Source of the DNA: Candidatus Tumulicola sp.
GTDB lineage: Bacteria; Vulcanimicrobiota; Vulcanimicrobiia; Eremiobacterales; Eremiobacteraceae
NCBI GenBank assembly: GCA_035601835.1
Contig: DATNNM010000015.1
Coordinates: 93,160 to 157,159, forward strand
Direction: 5' to 3'
Length of the DNA stretch: 64,000 nucleotides
Both the position numbers and the translations under genes were made by a program. Positions 7,530 to 16,258 of this stretch are shown here, in pieces (position 1 is the first letter of the stretch; each line of letters opens with the position of its first letter). The notes under the pieces were generated by a model that was not told the DNA's origin, made no database searches, and saw only the letters and a list, made by a program, of their open reading frames with translations.

Positions 7530-9644
7530 ATGTCTTGTGTATCGGCCTTCCCGCCGGAGAACGTTACGCGGCGCGCGGTCTTCCTTGCGCTCGCGGGCAT
7601 GGCGCTTGCTTGGACGCCCGCGCAAGGCCTTGCGCAGCCGCGCCCGGATGTCGACTTGCAACTTCGTGACGGCCGTTACCTTCACTTGCTGCCCCTGCCG
7701 TTCGGCCAACTGCGGGGCGTGGTCGTCGGCGCTGCTCGCTTCGACGCCGCCGGCACGCGCGCCGTTTTGATCGCGACGTTCGCCGGCGCCGGCGTCAACG
7801 GCGATTGGCGCACGGCGTCGCCGACGCAGGCGTTTCTGGTCGACGCCGGCCGGCGCGCGCTCACCCAATTGAGCACCGATGGCCGCGCGACGTCGGTCGT
7901 ATGGTCAGGACCGACAACGGTCCGCGTTTCGGACGGGGGTCAGCACCAGACCATCGACGTGGGCAGCGCGTCCGACGTCGGGGCGCCCTTCGCGCGCATC
8001 GCGTCCGACTCCGCGGTTTCTTCAGGCAGCTTCGTGTCGCCGAAAGCGACCGATCGCTTGTCGGTGTGGCGCCGCTCCGATGGCCGGTATGCGATCTCGC
8101 AAGTCGGCGCGCGCGCGCTGCGCATCGAAGGCGTCGCTGCGAACGGCGCGTTCGCGATCATCGGCGCTTTCGCCGCGTGGATCGACGGCCAGCGCAAGCC
8201 AGGACGCCTCTTCGATCGACTCGGCCCGGACAATGCGGCGCCACTGAATTTTTCCGGCTCGCCCTACGGCGATGCGCTTGTTCCCATCCTGCCGCTCGGC
8301 TCCCCCGTGTACCAAGGCGCGTATCGCAACGGCATGGCGTACTTCGCGTTTTCGTACGGGGTCGAGCGCATCGTCGCCGCGACGCCGGATTTCGTGAACT
8401 TCATCTTCCCGGTTCTGCCGCACGAGCCGATCTTCACGGTGGGCGACGGTCTTGGAGCCGGATCCGACGGTCGACTCTACTTCTTCCGGCCGGAAGAGGA
8501 TCAGATGCTGTTCTGGCGCGGCGGTTCGTATCATCGCTACGCGATGAGCATCCCTGACGAAGCGCGCGACATGGCGCCGCTCGCGCGGGCGATGGCCGGT
8601 ATCGTCAAAGGCGAGACGCTGTGGCCGCCGCTGCGGCCCTCGGAGGATGCGCTCGACGCCGCGATGCTCGAGTGGCGCTTTTATCCCGTCGGTCCTTTGA
8701 CCGGCACGCGCTGGCTTGCCTCGCATCTCGGTCGTTTGCTGGCGGGCGACGCTTCGGGTAATTTTTCGGTCGTCGAATCGCCGCTGTTCCCGTTCGCCGT
8801 GCTCGGTCGCAGCGACGATGGACGCGTGTGGGGCGCGGCGCCGCTTGACCGGCAAGCCGCCGGCCCGCTGATCGCTGATTCGCATAGCGCGCTGTGGTGG
8901 ACGCGCGACGGCAGGTCGTGGCATCATGAGGCGACGTTTGCGGGCGATGTCGGCGCCGTGGCCGTGGTCGACGGCGCTGAATGGGCCGCGTTCACGCGCA
9001 GTTCTCTGGGGCGCGCGATGATCTTCGTGGCGCGCCTCAGTGCGGACGGCTCGCCCGAAGCGCATGCCACCGGCGCGACCTACGGCGGCGAGCAGCTCTT
9101 CTTCGCGCCGGTTGCGACGGGCTTGTTCTTGGTGTGCGGCGCGACGCCGGGCCGGCGGCTCGCCGGCGAAGGCGGCACGTTAGTCGCGTATCGGCTCGAT
9201 CTGGCGGCGCTGAGTATCAGCGACGTTCTCGGCGCCAACATGTTCTTGCGCGACCGGAGCTTGCCGCGCAGAGACGTTTCTCTTCCCGCGGAGCGCTACG
9301 ACGTTGCGGACGCGAGCGCGATCCTGGAGCCGACGTTGCACTTGGCCTCCGCGCTCGGGCCGGGCCAGTGGCTGACGGTTCGAACCGACGTCGCTCCCGA
9401 TGTGGATGTGCCGGGCAACGCGATCATCATGAGCATGGATCAAGAGCGTGCGTACGAATTGAAATACGCAGGCCGGCCATATCCGCTTGTGACGGTGACC
9501 ACGACGCCAGAAGGCGACGATCTTGTGGTCACGCGCACGATCGAATACGGGGTGCTGAAAGGCAAGGGTTCGGTCGAGCTATGGACCCGCGCTGGAACCG
9601 GCGCGTGGCACCGGACCTCGGTCAGGTCCAGTTTTTCTTATTAA
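7530..9644 (+). CDS. Large exported hypothetical protein (possible beta-propeller)
   Basis: A 704-residue protein. Residues 12 to 38 (VTRRAVFLALAGMALAWTPAQGLAQ) look like a signal peptide with an Arg pair, possibly Tat-dependent. The rest has repeated short beta-like segments with SDGR, DGRVWG, DGRLYFF and TRDGRSWHHEA motifs, spaced like propeller blades, but no canonical repeat I can name. No membrane segment after the signal. Start is uncertain: the drawn ATG is 2 bp from the divergent gene's start, and no convincing ribosome binding site precedes it. Function unknown. Confidence 0.65.
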   Translation: MSCVSAFPPENVTRRAVFLALAGMALAWTPAQGLAQPRPDVDLQLRDGRYLHLLPLPFGQLRGVVVGAARFDAAGTRAVLIATFAGAGVNGDWRTASPTQAFLVDAGRRALTQLSTDGRATSVVWSGPTTVRVSDGGQHQTIDVGSASDVGAPFARIASDSAVSSGSFVSPKATDRLSVWRRSDGRYAISQVGARALRIEGVAANGAFAIIGAFAAWIDGQRKPGRLFDRLGPDNAAPLNFSGSPYGDALVPILPLGSPVYQGAYRNGMAYFAFSYGVERIVAATPDFVNFIFPVLPHEPIFTVGDGLGAGSDGRLYFFRPEEDQMLFWRGGSYHRYAMSIPDEARDMAPLARAMAGIVKGETLWPPLRPSEDALDAAMLEWRFYPVGPLTGTRWLASHLGRLLAGDASGNFSVVESPLFPFAVLGRSDDGRVWGAAPLDRQAAGPLIADSHSALWWTRDGRSWHHEATFAGDVGAVAVVDGAEWAAFTRSSLGRAMIFVARLSADGSPEAHATGATYGGEQLFFAPVATGLFLVCGATPGRRLAGEGGTLVAYRLDLAALSISDVLGANMFLRDRSLPRRDVSLPAERYDVADASAILEPTLHLASALGPGQWLTVRTDVAPDVDVPGNAIIMSMDQERAYELKYAGRPYPLVTVTTTPEGDDLVVTRTIEYGVLKGKGSVELWTRAGTGAWHRTSVRSSFSY

Positions 9645-10078
9645 GCGTGCTCGTGTGCCTGCTGCAGCTTCTTGATGTCAAGTTTATCCATTTGAAGCAT
9701 CGCCTGCATGACGCGCTCTGATTTCGCATCATCTTCGTCTTGCAGCAGGTCGCCTAAAACGGTAGGGATGACTTGCCACGACAGCCCGAACTTGTCTTTG
9801 AGCCAGCCGCATCTTCCCTTTTCTCCGCCTTCGGAAAGTTTTTCCCACAGCTCGTCTACTTCTTGCTGCGTTTCGACGTTCACAAAAAACGATATGGCCG
9901 GCGTGAAGGTGAATTGCGGACCGCCGTTCAGTGCCATGAATTCTTGCCCTTCGAGCTGGAATCTCGCGCTCTCGCGACTCACGCTTATGACCTTCGAGTT
10001 TCTAAAAACTGAGGTATAGAACTTCACCGCCTCTTGGACTTTGCCGTCGAACCACAAGAACGGGGTGATTTTTTGCAC
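9641..10078 (-). CDS. VOC-family protein of the PhnB / 3-demethylubiquinone methyltransferase-like group
   Basis: About 145 residues. VQKITPFLWFDGKVQEAVKFYTSVFRNSKVISVSR is the typical opening of PhnB-like VOC proteins. FMALNGGPQFTFTPAISFFVNVETQQEVDELWEKLSEGG and CGWLKDKFGLSWQVIP match the family throughout. I place the start at a GTG (10078) preceded by an A/G-rich ribosome binding site, because upstream in-frame codons belong to the Pro/Thr tail region of the next gene read in another frame. It overlaps the 704-residue gene by 4 bp at the converging ends. No catalytic activity can be assigned. Confidence 0.88.
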   Translation of the reverse strand: MQKITPFLWFDGKVQEAVKFYTSVFRNSKVISVSRESARFQLEGQEFMALNGGPQFTFTPAISFFVNVETQQEVDELWEKLSEGGEKGRCGWLKDKFGLSWQVIPTVLGDLLQDEDDAKSERVMQAMLQMDKLDIKKLQQAHEHA

Positions 10079-10104
10079 GTGCGTTTCTTCTTTCTTGTCT
10101 CGAT

Positions 10105-10977
10105 TTACGTCCGCGTCGGCGATGGGTGCGGGGTGGGCGGCGCGAGCGTCGGCACCGGCAGCAGCGGCGAGGGCGCCGGGGTCGGCGTGATGGCCGGAGC
10201 GGGCGGCGGCGACAATTGCGTCGCTGCGGTCGGCGATGCATGCGGCGTCGGCGGCGCTAGCGTGGGCACGGGCAGCAGCGGCGAGGGTGCGGTGGTCGGC
10301 GTGAAAGTCGGAATGGGCGTCGGGGTCGCCGGCGGTACGCAATCCGGCGTCAAGATGTCGAGGTTCGGCTGACCCGGCGCGGGCGTCGGGGTCGGCGTCG
10401 GGCTGGGCGTGGGAGCCGGTGATGGCGATGGACTCGGCGTCGGCGTCGCGCGCGGCTGTCTCGGACCAAACGTCGGCGGCGGAAATTGCGGCTGGGTTGG
10501 GGGCGGCGTTGGACTCGGGCACGGCAGCGCCTCGGCGTAATAATGTTCCGTGAAGCCGCGAGCGATGTCCGCTCTCACCTGCTTGGCGAAAAACGACTTC
10601 GGAAAGCGCCGCACGATGATGTGCATGTAGTCCCAAGCTTTGTCTTGGAACTCCTTGGTCCAGATCTTGCGGAACGCCAACGTGCCGAGGTAATAGGAGC
10701 GTGAGAGTTGCGGATCGTTGGGATATTTTTGCTCCCAGTCGTGCAGCGCTTCATCGGCCGCGCCGACCGGCGTGATGATCATGCCGAGCGTCGTGTGCGC
10801 GCCGGCGCGCACCGCCTGGTCGCGGAACGTGTTGTTGATGCCCAGGTAGCTCAGCTTCTGGCGGCCGAAATATTCATCGGCAGGCGCCGACTTCATGGGC
10901 GGCGTTACGGCGCCGGTGGCGCTGATGACCAAGGCGGCGCCCAGCGCCGCGGTCACGATCCAAGCAGGGCCTCTCAT
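10105..10977 (-). CDS. Exported TPR-like protein with long Pro/Thr repeat tail
   Basis: A 290-residue protein. An N-terminal hydrophobic segment ([19 protein letters not shown]) is a signal peptide or anchor. Residues 35 to 150 are helical with TPR-like spacing ([53 protein letters not shown]). From about residue 152 to the end the protein is Pro/Thr/Ser/Ala low-complexity, with a direct duplication of a roughly 20-residue unit beginning [18 protein letters not shown]. The tail probably spans the cell wall or is glycosylated, by analogy with other Pro/Thr linkers. Function unknown. Confidence 0.7.
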   Translation of the reverse strand: MRGPAWIVTAALGAALVISATGAVTPPMKSAPADEYFGRQKLSYLGINNTFRDQAVRAGAHTTLGMIITPVGAADEALHDWEQKYPNDPQLSRSYYLGTLAFRKIWTKEFQDKAWDYMHIIVRRFPKSFFAKQVRADIARGFTEHYYAEALPCPSPTPPPTQPQFPPPTFGPRQPRATPTPSPSPSPAPTPSPTPTPTPAPGQPNLDILTPDCVPPATPTPIPTFTPTTAPSPLLPVPTLAPPTPHASPTAATQLSPPPAPAITPTPAPSPLLPVPTLAPPTPHPSPTRT

Positions 10978-10996
10978 GAAGCCTTGCTACGGGGTG

Positions 10997-11371
10997 TTAC
11001 TGGCCGGAATCCTTCACGGTGATCGTGGCGCGCATGTTGGGGTGGTAGTTGCACACGTAGTCGTACGTGCCGGCTTTCGTGAACTTGAAGGTATAGCTCT
11101 GGCCTTGATCGAGGTTCCCGCTATCCCACGCACCTGTGAGCGAGGTCGCAGTATGCGCGGCGCTATCTTCGTTCTTCCATAAGACGGTCGTGCCGACGGG
11201 CACGGTGAGGCTTGACGGCTTGAATGCGAAGTCCCGGATAATGACGACGATCGGCGACGCGGCCGGGGCAGGCGAGGCCGAATAGTTCGGGTAAGCGCTT
11301 GCTGTCACTGCTACGAACAAGCCGAGTGCTAGGACCGAAAATATTGCGATAAGTAGGGAACCTCTTGTCAT
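10997..11371 (-). CDS. Cupredoxin (plastocyanin/amicyanin-like)
   Basis: A 124-residue exported blue-copper protein. Signal peptide MTRGSLLIAIFSVLALGLFVAVTASA. The domain IVVIIRDFAFKPSSLTVPVGTTVLWKNEDSAAHTATS gives the first copper His (AAHTAT). The C-terminal loop YVCNYHPNMRATITV supplies Cys, His and Met, so all four type 1 copper ligands are present. It probably carries electrons outside the membrane. It is upstream of the TPR/Pro-Thr gene on the same strand (19 bp) and divergent from the peptide-binding lipoprotein at 11467. Confidence 0.93.
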   Translation of the reverse strand: MTRGSLLIAIFSVLALGLFVAVTASAYPNYSASPAPAASPIVVIIRDFAFKPSSLTVPVGTTVLWKNEDSAAHTATSLTGAWDSGNLDQGQSYTFKFTKAGTYDYVCNYHPNMRATITVKDSGQ

Positions 11372-11466
11372 GGGGACCTCCGACGATTTTCCGAGCTAGC
11401 GCTCGGAACGCTACATTTACAATGTATACAACATAAACGTCGCAAGTCATTCGGACGGTTCACTTA

Positions 11467-13086
11467 ATGCGCAAATTCTCATCGTTCTTTCAGCGCACGC
11501 TCCTCTGCCTGTGCGCGGCAAGCGTTCTCGCAGGTGCGGCGTGCGGGCGGAGCACCCAGCCCGGCGCAGCGCGCGACGTCATCACGTTCAACGTCTCCGA
11601 AGACCCGCACTCGCTCAACCCTATCCTCGCGCAAAGCGACGACGAGCGCCAGATCGCGCATCTCGCGTTCGATATGCTGCTCGACGTCGATCCGAGCGGT
11701 CGGCAGATCCCGGCGCTCGCGCGCGAGGTGCCTACGACCGCGAATGGCGGCGTGAGCGCGGACGGCCGCACGATCACGTATCATCTCCGACGCGGCGTGT
11801 ACTGGCAGGACGGCGTGGCGTTCACCTCGCGCGACGTGCGCTTCACCTGGCACGCGATCGTCGAGCCGCGCAACGACGTGCCGAGCACGCACGGATACGA
11901 TCTCATCGCGGCCGTCGACACGCCGGACGACTACACCGCCGTGGTCCATCTCAAGAGAGCCTGGGGACCTGCCGTGCAGACGCTCTTCACCTACGGCGTG
12001 CACCCGATGCCCATTCTTCCCGCGCATCTGTTGGAGGGCCGCGGACAGTTGCGCGACGCGCCGTTCAACCTGCATCCGGTGGGCACCGGCGCGTTCATCC
12101 TCGACTCGTGGGATCGCGGCGCGCGGTTGTTTTACCGCGCCAATCCTCATTATTATCGCGGCGCGCCGCGCGCGCGCACGCTCGTGGTGGAAGAAGTGCC
12201 CGACATCAACACCGATCTGACCCTGCTGCGCAGCGGCGAACTGGACTGGTCGCTGCTCTCGCCCGCCCAGCGCCTGTCGCTCGGCACTCCGGCGACGCTG
12301 ACCGTTGATTTCGCGCCCTTTGCCGGCTTCGGCGCGTTGACGTTCAACTGTCGCCGGCCGCCCTTCGACGACGTGCGCATGCGCCGCGCGTTGACGCAGG
12401 CGATCGATCGACGCAAGCTGAGCAGCGCGATCACGCAAGGCCAGTATCCGGTGACGGATAGCGATCAGCCGCCATTTTCGTGGGCGTATGACCCGGGCGC
12501 GCGTTTACCCGCGTACGATCCCGCAGCGGCCGATGCTGCGCTTGATGCGCTAGGATATGCGCGCGGCCCCGATGGCATGCGCGCGCGCGGCGGGCGGCCG
12601 CTCGAAATCGGCATTGCCGTGTTCCCCGAGGGCGACACCGCCGTTCGCACCGCCGAGTACGTGCAGGCCATGCTGCATGCGCGCGGCATCGCCGTGACTA
12701 TCAAGAAGGTGACGCTCGCGCATTTCTATCTGCCCAAGTCGGTGGGCGGCTTGCTGATGAGCGGCAAGTTCGACATGGCGTACTTCGCCTGGCGCGCGGG
12801 CGAGGATCCCGACGATTCGGATATCGTCACGTGCGCGGGTCCGCAGAATTACGCCGGCTACTGCGATCCGGCGCTGGATCGCTTGGAGAATCTCGCGCTA
12901 ACGCGCACGGACAGGCGCGAGCGGCAAGCGCTGTACTCGCGCGTCCAGCGGCAGCTCGCGAGCGAGGTCCCGTACGTCTTCTTGTACGCGCCGCGCTATG
13001 GCTACGCGCGCGTCAAAAATCTACGCGGCTTTGCACCCACGCCGTTCTCTCCGACCTGGAATGCGTGGCAATGGTATAAGAAGTAA
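11467..13086 (+). CDS. Extracellular solute-binding lipoprotein, family 5 (oligopeptide/dipeptide/nickel type)
   Basis: A 539-residue protein with a lipoprotein signal (LLCLCAASVLAGAAC, lipobox ending at the Cys near residue 26). SBP_bac_5 landmarks: ITFNVSEDPHSLNPILAQSD, LLDVDPSGRQIPALA, TITYHLRRGVYWQDGVAFTSRDVRFT (the family's WHDG/FTADDV segment), the NPHYYRGAPRAR region, and RRALTQAIDRRKL. It would deliver peptides or related ligands to an ABC permease, but no DppBCDF-type permease or ATPase genes are next to it, so it is an orphan binding protein here. Confidence 0.92.
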   Translation: MRKFSSFFQRTLLCLCAASVLAGAACGRSTQPGAARDVITFNVSEDPHSLNPILAQSDDERQIAHLAFDMLLDVDPSGRQIPALAREVPTTANGGVSADGRTITYHLRRGVYWQDGVAFTSRDVRFTWHAIVEPRNDVPSTHGYDLIAAVDTPDDYTAVVHLKRAWGPAVQTLFTYGVHPMPILPAHLLEGRGQLRDAPFNLHPVGTGAFILDSWDRGARLFYRANPHYYRGAPRARTLVVEEVPDINTDLTLLRSGELDWSLLSPAQRLSLGTPATLTVDFAPFAGFGALTFNCRRPPFDDVRMRRALTQAIDRRKLSSAITQGQYPVTDSDQPPFSWAYDPGARLPAYDPAAADAALDALGYARGPDGMRARGGRPLEIGIAVFPEGDTAVRTAEYVQAMLHARGIAVTIKKVTLAHFYLPKSVGGLLMSGKFDMAYFAWRAGEDPDDSDIVTCAGPQNYAGYCDPALDRLENLALTRTDRRERQALYSRVQRQLASEVPYVFLYAPRYGYARVKNLRGFAPTPFSPTWNAWQWYKK

Positions 13087-13087
13087 T

Positions 13088-13170
13088 CCGAGCTTCGCTC
13101 GGAACGCTACACGGACCTAAAGGTCCGTGGCTACATTTCGATTATTCCGGGGCTAAAGCCCCGGCATTAC
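13088..13170. repeat. REP-like palindrome cluster 5 (three units)
   Basis: Three units of different stem type follow directly after the stop codon of the solute-binding gene. One is CGAG/CTCG with CTACAC, one CGGACC/GGTCCG with CTACAT, and one GGGGC/GCCCC. Their position immediately 3' of a gene would allow a role in termination or mRNA 3'-end protection. Confidence 0.8.
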
Positions 13171-13188
13171 AAACCGTGGCTACGGATT

Positions 13189-13467
13189 TCACGCGGGTTT
13201 CTTGTAGACGTCGCCAGAGTCGTCGGCCTTCACCAGCAATCCGGCATCGGCCAGCGCTTCGAACAGTTGCCGTGTTCTCTTGCGATCGTGTTTGTTGGGC
13301 ATTCCCATCCAGAGCATCGCGATCTGCGACACCGTGACCGGCGACGCGGACGACAGCACGCGCTCCGCGACGAACGAGCGCTTGAAACCGAGTTTGTCGA
13401 GGAGAGCGAGGAGATCGTCGCCGCGGCCGGAGGCGGCCAGAAGGTCGACGAGCTCTTGTTCCGTCAT
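13189..13467 (-). CDS. Small hypothetical protein, winged-helix-like
   Basis: A 92-residue soluble protein: MTEQELVDLLAASGRGDDLLALLDKLGFKRSFVAERVLSS, then PVTVSQIAMLWMG and RTRQLFEALADAGLLVKADDSGDVYKK. The last part (helix, then short hairpin with a charged turn) resembles the recognition helix and wing of a winged-helix domain, so a DNA-binding role is possible but unproven. It lies downstream of the CHRD-like gene on the same strand. Confidence 0.6.
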   Translation of the reverse strand: MTEQELVDLLAASGRGDDLLALLDKLGFKRSFVAERVLSSASPVTVSQIAMLWMGMPNKHDRKRTRQLFEALADAGLLVKADDSGDVYKKPA

Positions 13468-13482
13468 GGATGGAAAATGAAG

Positions 13483-13502
13483 GACCGGCTTACGCCGGTC
13501 CT
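13483..13502 (-). terminator. Perfect hairpin downstream of the CHRD-like gene
   Basis: Two 8-base arms (GGACCGGC and GCCGGTCC) around a 4-base loop, 20 bp after the stop of the gene at 13522. On the minus strand a moderately T-rich stretch follows. It probably ends transcription of the minus-strand secreted-protein gene. Confidence 0.5.
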
Positions 13503-13521
13503 CCTTGCTCTAGCGGGTTCC

Positions 13522-13932
13522 TTACTTGAACTGGCCGCAGGCCACGTACTTGGCTAGGTTCTTGGCCGACTGGTGGAGGTTGATGGCCGTGCCCTTGGAC
13601 TTGATCGTGCTCAACGATGCGTTGACCCAGGTCGTCGACGTGCCGCCCACGACGTTGGTCAGCGGATAGACCACGCCGCCGAGCTTCGCGCAGGTTCCGG
13701 TGTGGATGTGGGCGGGCTGACTGGCGCCGGCCGGCTCGCCTTTGATGCTGATCACGACTTTGGTCTTGGCGCCTGCAGCGGTAAGGGTGGCCTTGCCGGT
13801 CTCGTATGAATCGTTTTGGGCCGCGATCTTGACGTTCATCGTCTTGCCGCTGCTCATCATCGGGCCTGCAAGGGCGATGCTCGCCCACGCGGCAACAGCC
13901 ACGAGTGCGACCAACGCAATAAGTTTCTTCAT
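13522..13932 (-). CDS. Exported CHRD-like domain protein
   Basis: About 136 residues starting MKKLIALVALVAVAAWASIALA, a Sec signal peptide. The start follows GGAGG at the right spacing (13932); codons further upstream in the frame are not protein-like. The mature part (VVISIKGEPAGASQPAHIHTGTC followed by LTNVVGGTSTTWV) has the PAHIHxGxC pattern seen in CHRD and superoxide-dismutase-like beta proteins, and ends KYVACGQF. The two Cys may pair. Function unknown; periplasmic or secreted. Confidence 0.75.
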   Translation of the reverse strand: MKKLIALVALVAVAAWASIALAGPMMSSGKTMNVKIAAQNDSYETGKATLTAAGAKTKVVISIKGEPAGASQPAHIHTGTCAKLGGVVYPLTNVVGGTSTTWVNASLSTIKSKGTAINLHQSAKNLAKYVACGQFK

Positions 13933-14154
13933 GGTTCCTCCAGAGTATTGAAAGAAGACAACGCCGGCAAAATATGATTGCGCGAGGTGGCGTCGTCGAT
14001 GGGGGTTACTCGCTCTTAAGCTTCTAGACGTCTGCCGGACACGCCTGTCCCGAACCCGGTTGAACAAGGTAATGAAACCTTCTGCACCCGGCCCAGTATA
14101 CGTCTATGAAAACGTAATGCGACCGCCGGACGTTCCGGCTAAAGGAGCGGGACC

Positions 14155-14253
14155 ATGATTTTCCTCAAAGGACTGAGCGCCGATCACCCGACGATAATCC
14201 TTCCGCCTAGCGCGGCGAGCGACTTCCAGGGCTGGGGCGTCCGCATAGGCTAA
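14155..14253 (+). CDS. Possible 32-codon small ORF
   Basis: ATG at 14155 is preceded by AGGAGCGGG at an ideal distance and encodes MIFLKGLSADHPTIILPPSA followed by 12 more residues, ending with TAA. The end overlaps the converging epimerase gene by 4 bp. There is no similarity I recognise; the good ribosome binding site is the only support. The 220 bp upstream (13933 to 14154) contains no other gene that I can see. Confidence 0.2.
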   Translation: MIFLKGLSADHPTIILPPSAASDFQGWGVRIG

Positions 14254-15623
14254 GGCGTCCCGCCCTCCTCCAGCCGGCTTTTGCGATACGAAAACATGTT
14301 CGCGAGGTCGGCCCGCACCAACGGCAACGCCAGCCCGCTGAGCGGCGCCAACGGCAACGAATACTCGACTAGATCGTCCACCCGCACGCCATCTTCTTCT
14401 TCCGAAAACCGGTGACGGTGCCGCCACAACGCATACGGCCCGCGCAATTGGTAATCCACGAACTCCACACCCGGCTTCCATTCCGCGATCAACGACTTCC
14501 AGCGCAGCGCTGCGCCCCAGACGTGCAGGCGATATTCGATGGTGGTCCCGCGACGCATTGCGATCGGCTGCGGCGTGAGAATCTTCAATCCATATTTCGG
14601 CTGCGTGATGCGTTCGAGGTTTGCCGGGTTGGAAAAATATTCGAAGACTCGGCTGATGTCTCCGTGGACGAGCGTCGTAGAGGTGAGTTCGTGCGTCGCG
14701 GGTTTCTTTTTTGAGCCGGGCGCCAGAAGCTCGAGCAGCGCGGCTTCCAGACGGTCGTGTTTGAACGTGAACCCCTCATCGCTTGCGCGCGCCGGCAGCA
14801 CGAGTTGGCTTGCGAGCAGCGAGTCGGCGAATTCCCCGAGCAGCGCATGCAGCGCGAATCCCGGCGCGTAGGCGAGCGCAGGCCTGGTCAGCGCGTGCCC
14901 GATGGCGGCCGCGACGCGCGCGTTGTTCGCGATGTCGGGCGCGACGGCGTTGACCGCGCCGGCTATGTTAGGATGTTCCAGGGCCCACACGAACAGCGCT
15001 ATGTCGTCCTCGAGGTGGATCCAGGGGAACCACTGCGTGCCGTTGCCGAGCGGACCGCCCGCAAACCAGCGAAAAGGCGGCAACATCTCCTGCAGCGCGC
15101 CGCCTCCGGTTCCGAAGACGATCGCTTGGCGCATGAGCACGACGCGGGTGCCGTGCTGCGCCGCTCGCTTTGCCTCTTTTTCCCACTCGGCGCACACCTC
15201 GGCGAGAAATCCGGTGCCCGGCGAGGCCCATTCTTCGAGCGGCTCGTCGCCGCGTGAACCGTAGTAGCCGACCGCGGAGGCGCTGACCAGCGTCCTTGGC
15301 TTTTGCGTGCACGCGGCAAGCGATGCGACGAGATTGCGCGTGCCCACGACGCGCGACTCCCTTATCGCTTGTTTTTTCTGCGCCGTCCAGCGCCCCGACA
15401 CGGATTCGCCGGCCAGGTGGACGACCGCGTCTTGACCCTCGAACGGCTCGGGGTTGGGGTGTGGATCGAGCGGATCAAAGCGCGCCACGCGGACGCCTGG
15501 AGGGATCTTTGCTTTCGCGGGGTCGCGCGAGAGCGCGGTGACCGCGTCGCCCCGGCTCAAGAGGGCCGCCACCAGCGCCTTGCCGATGAACCCGGACGCT
15601 CCGGTGACGACCACGCTTTGCAT
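14250..15623 (-). CDS. TIGR01777-type NAD-dependent epimerase fused to an SRPBCC domain
   Basis: A 457-residue fusion. Residues 1 to about 300 form a Rossmann short-chain epimerase of the SulA/YfcH type: VVVTGASGFIGKALVAALLSRGD, then VHLAGESVSGRWT, SASAVGYYGSRGD and the catalytic-region YYGSR. IHLEDDIALFVWALE is a family hallmark. Residues 310 to 457 are an SRPBCC ligand-binding domain (VFEYFSNPANLERITQPKYGLKILTP, VDYQLRGPYALWRHRHRF). The same two-domain order occurs in other bacteria. Substrate unknown. It stands alone. Confidence 0.9.
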   Translation of the reverse strand: MQSVVVTGASGFIGKALVAALLSRGDAVTALSRDPAKAKIPPGVRVARFDPLDPHPNPEPFEGQDAVVHLAGESVSGRWTAQKKQAIRESRVVGTRNLVASLAACTQKPRTLVSASAVGYYGSRGDEPLEEWASPGTGFLAEVCAEWEKEAKRAAQHGTRVVLMRQAIVFGTGGGALQEMLPPFRWFAGGPLGNGTQWFPWIHLEDDIALFVWALEHPNIAGAVNAVAPDIANNARVAAAIGHALTRPALAYAPGFALHALLGEFADSLLASQLVLPARASDEGFTFKHDRLEAALLELLAPGSKKKPATHELTSTTLVHGDISRVFEYFSNPANLERITQPKYGLKILTPQPIAMRRGTTIEYRLHVWGAALRWKSLIAEWKPGVEFVDYQLRGPYALWRHRHRFSEEEDGVRVDDLVEYSLPLAPLSGLALPLVRADLANMFSYRKSRLEEGGTP

Positions 15624-15690
15624 GACGAGGCGTTCGCGCGGTCGAAACCCGCGCCTCTAGCAAGAAGAGTCCCCACGAGGAGCCATCCGC

Positions 15691-16212
15691 ATGTTATTGC
15701 CGATCCTTGCCGCAGCCACGACGTTTGTATTAGCCAGTCACGCGATCCCACACGAAGGCGCCACGCTGCCCGCGACATCCGTGTACCACGGTTACAATTG
15801 CACCGGCGCCAACATGTCGCCCGATCTCGAGTGGAGCGGCGCCCGAAAAGCGACCAAGAGTTTCGCGCTGACGATGTTCGATCCGGATGCTCCCGTGAAC
15901 GGCGGCTGGTGGCATTGGATCGTGTTCAACATCCCCGCCGGCTGGAGCGGACTCAAGGAAAACGCTGGCGCCGCCAGCGGTAAGTTGACTGCCGGCGCGA
16001 TGATCCAAGGCATGACGAGCTTCGGTTCGCCGGCCTATGGCGGGCCGTGCCCGCCCCCCGGCCCGGCGCATCATTATGTCTTCACGCTGTACGCCCTCGA
16101 CGTCGCGAAGGTTGACGGCGCGGGTGCGAGCACCACCGGCCCCGATCTCTTGAAACTCATCGAGAAGCACACCTTGGCCAAAACCACGCTCACCGGCCGA
16201 TATGGCCGGTAG
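15691..16212 (+). CDS. YbhB/YbcL-family Raf-kinase-inhibitor-like (PEBP) protein, exported
   Basis: A 173-residue protein with a short signal peptide (MLLPILAAATTFVLASHA). PEBP signatures: SPDLEWSGARKATKSFALTMFDPDAPVNGGWWHWIVFNIPA, where the DPDAP and HW segments line the ligand pocket, and YGGPCPPPGPAHHYVFTLYALD, the second conserved region. The ribosome binding site GAGGAG lies just upstream. A periplasmic small-ligand or phospholipid binder is the family expectation; the partner is unknown. Confidence 0.93.
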   Translation: MLLPILAAATTFVLASHAIPHEGATLPATSVYHGYNCTGANMSPDLEWSGARKATKSFALTMFDPDAPVNGGWWHWIVFNIPAGWSGLKENAGAASGKLTAGAMIQGMTSFGSPAYGGPCPPPGPAHHYVFTLYALDVAKVDGAGASTTGPDLLKLIEKHTLAKTTLTGRYGR

Positions 16213-16258
16213 GGGACGTTCGGCCGCCAAAATCCGTTCTTATAGCGAGGTGAAATTC

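Noticed and set aside
9641..10636. 331-residue reading of the PhnB-like gene
   Set aside because: The N-terminal 186 codons are antisense-like low complexity from the Pro/Thr tail gene; the family starts at the GTG 10078.
11479..12438. Long minus-strand frame in the solute-binding gene
   Set aside because: Arg-rich, no family; shadow of a high-GC gene on the other strand.
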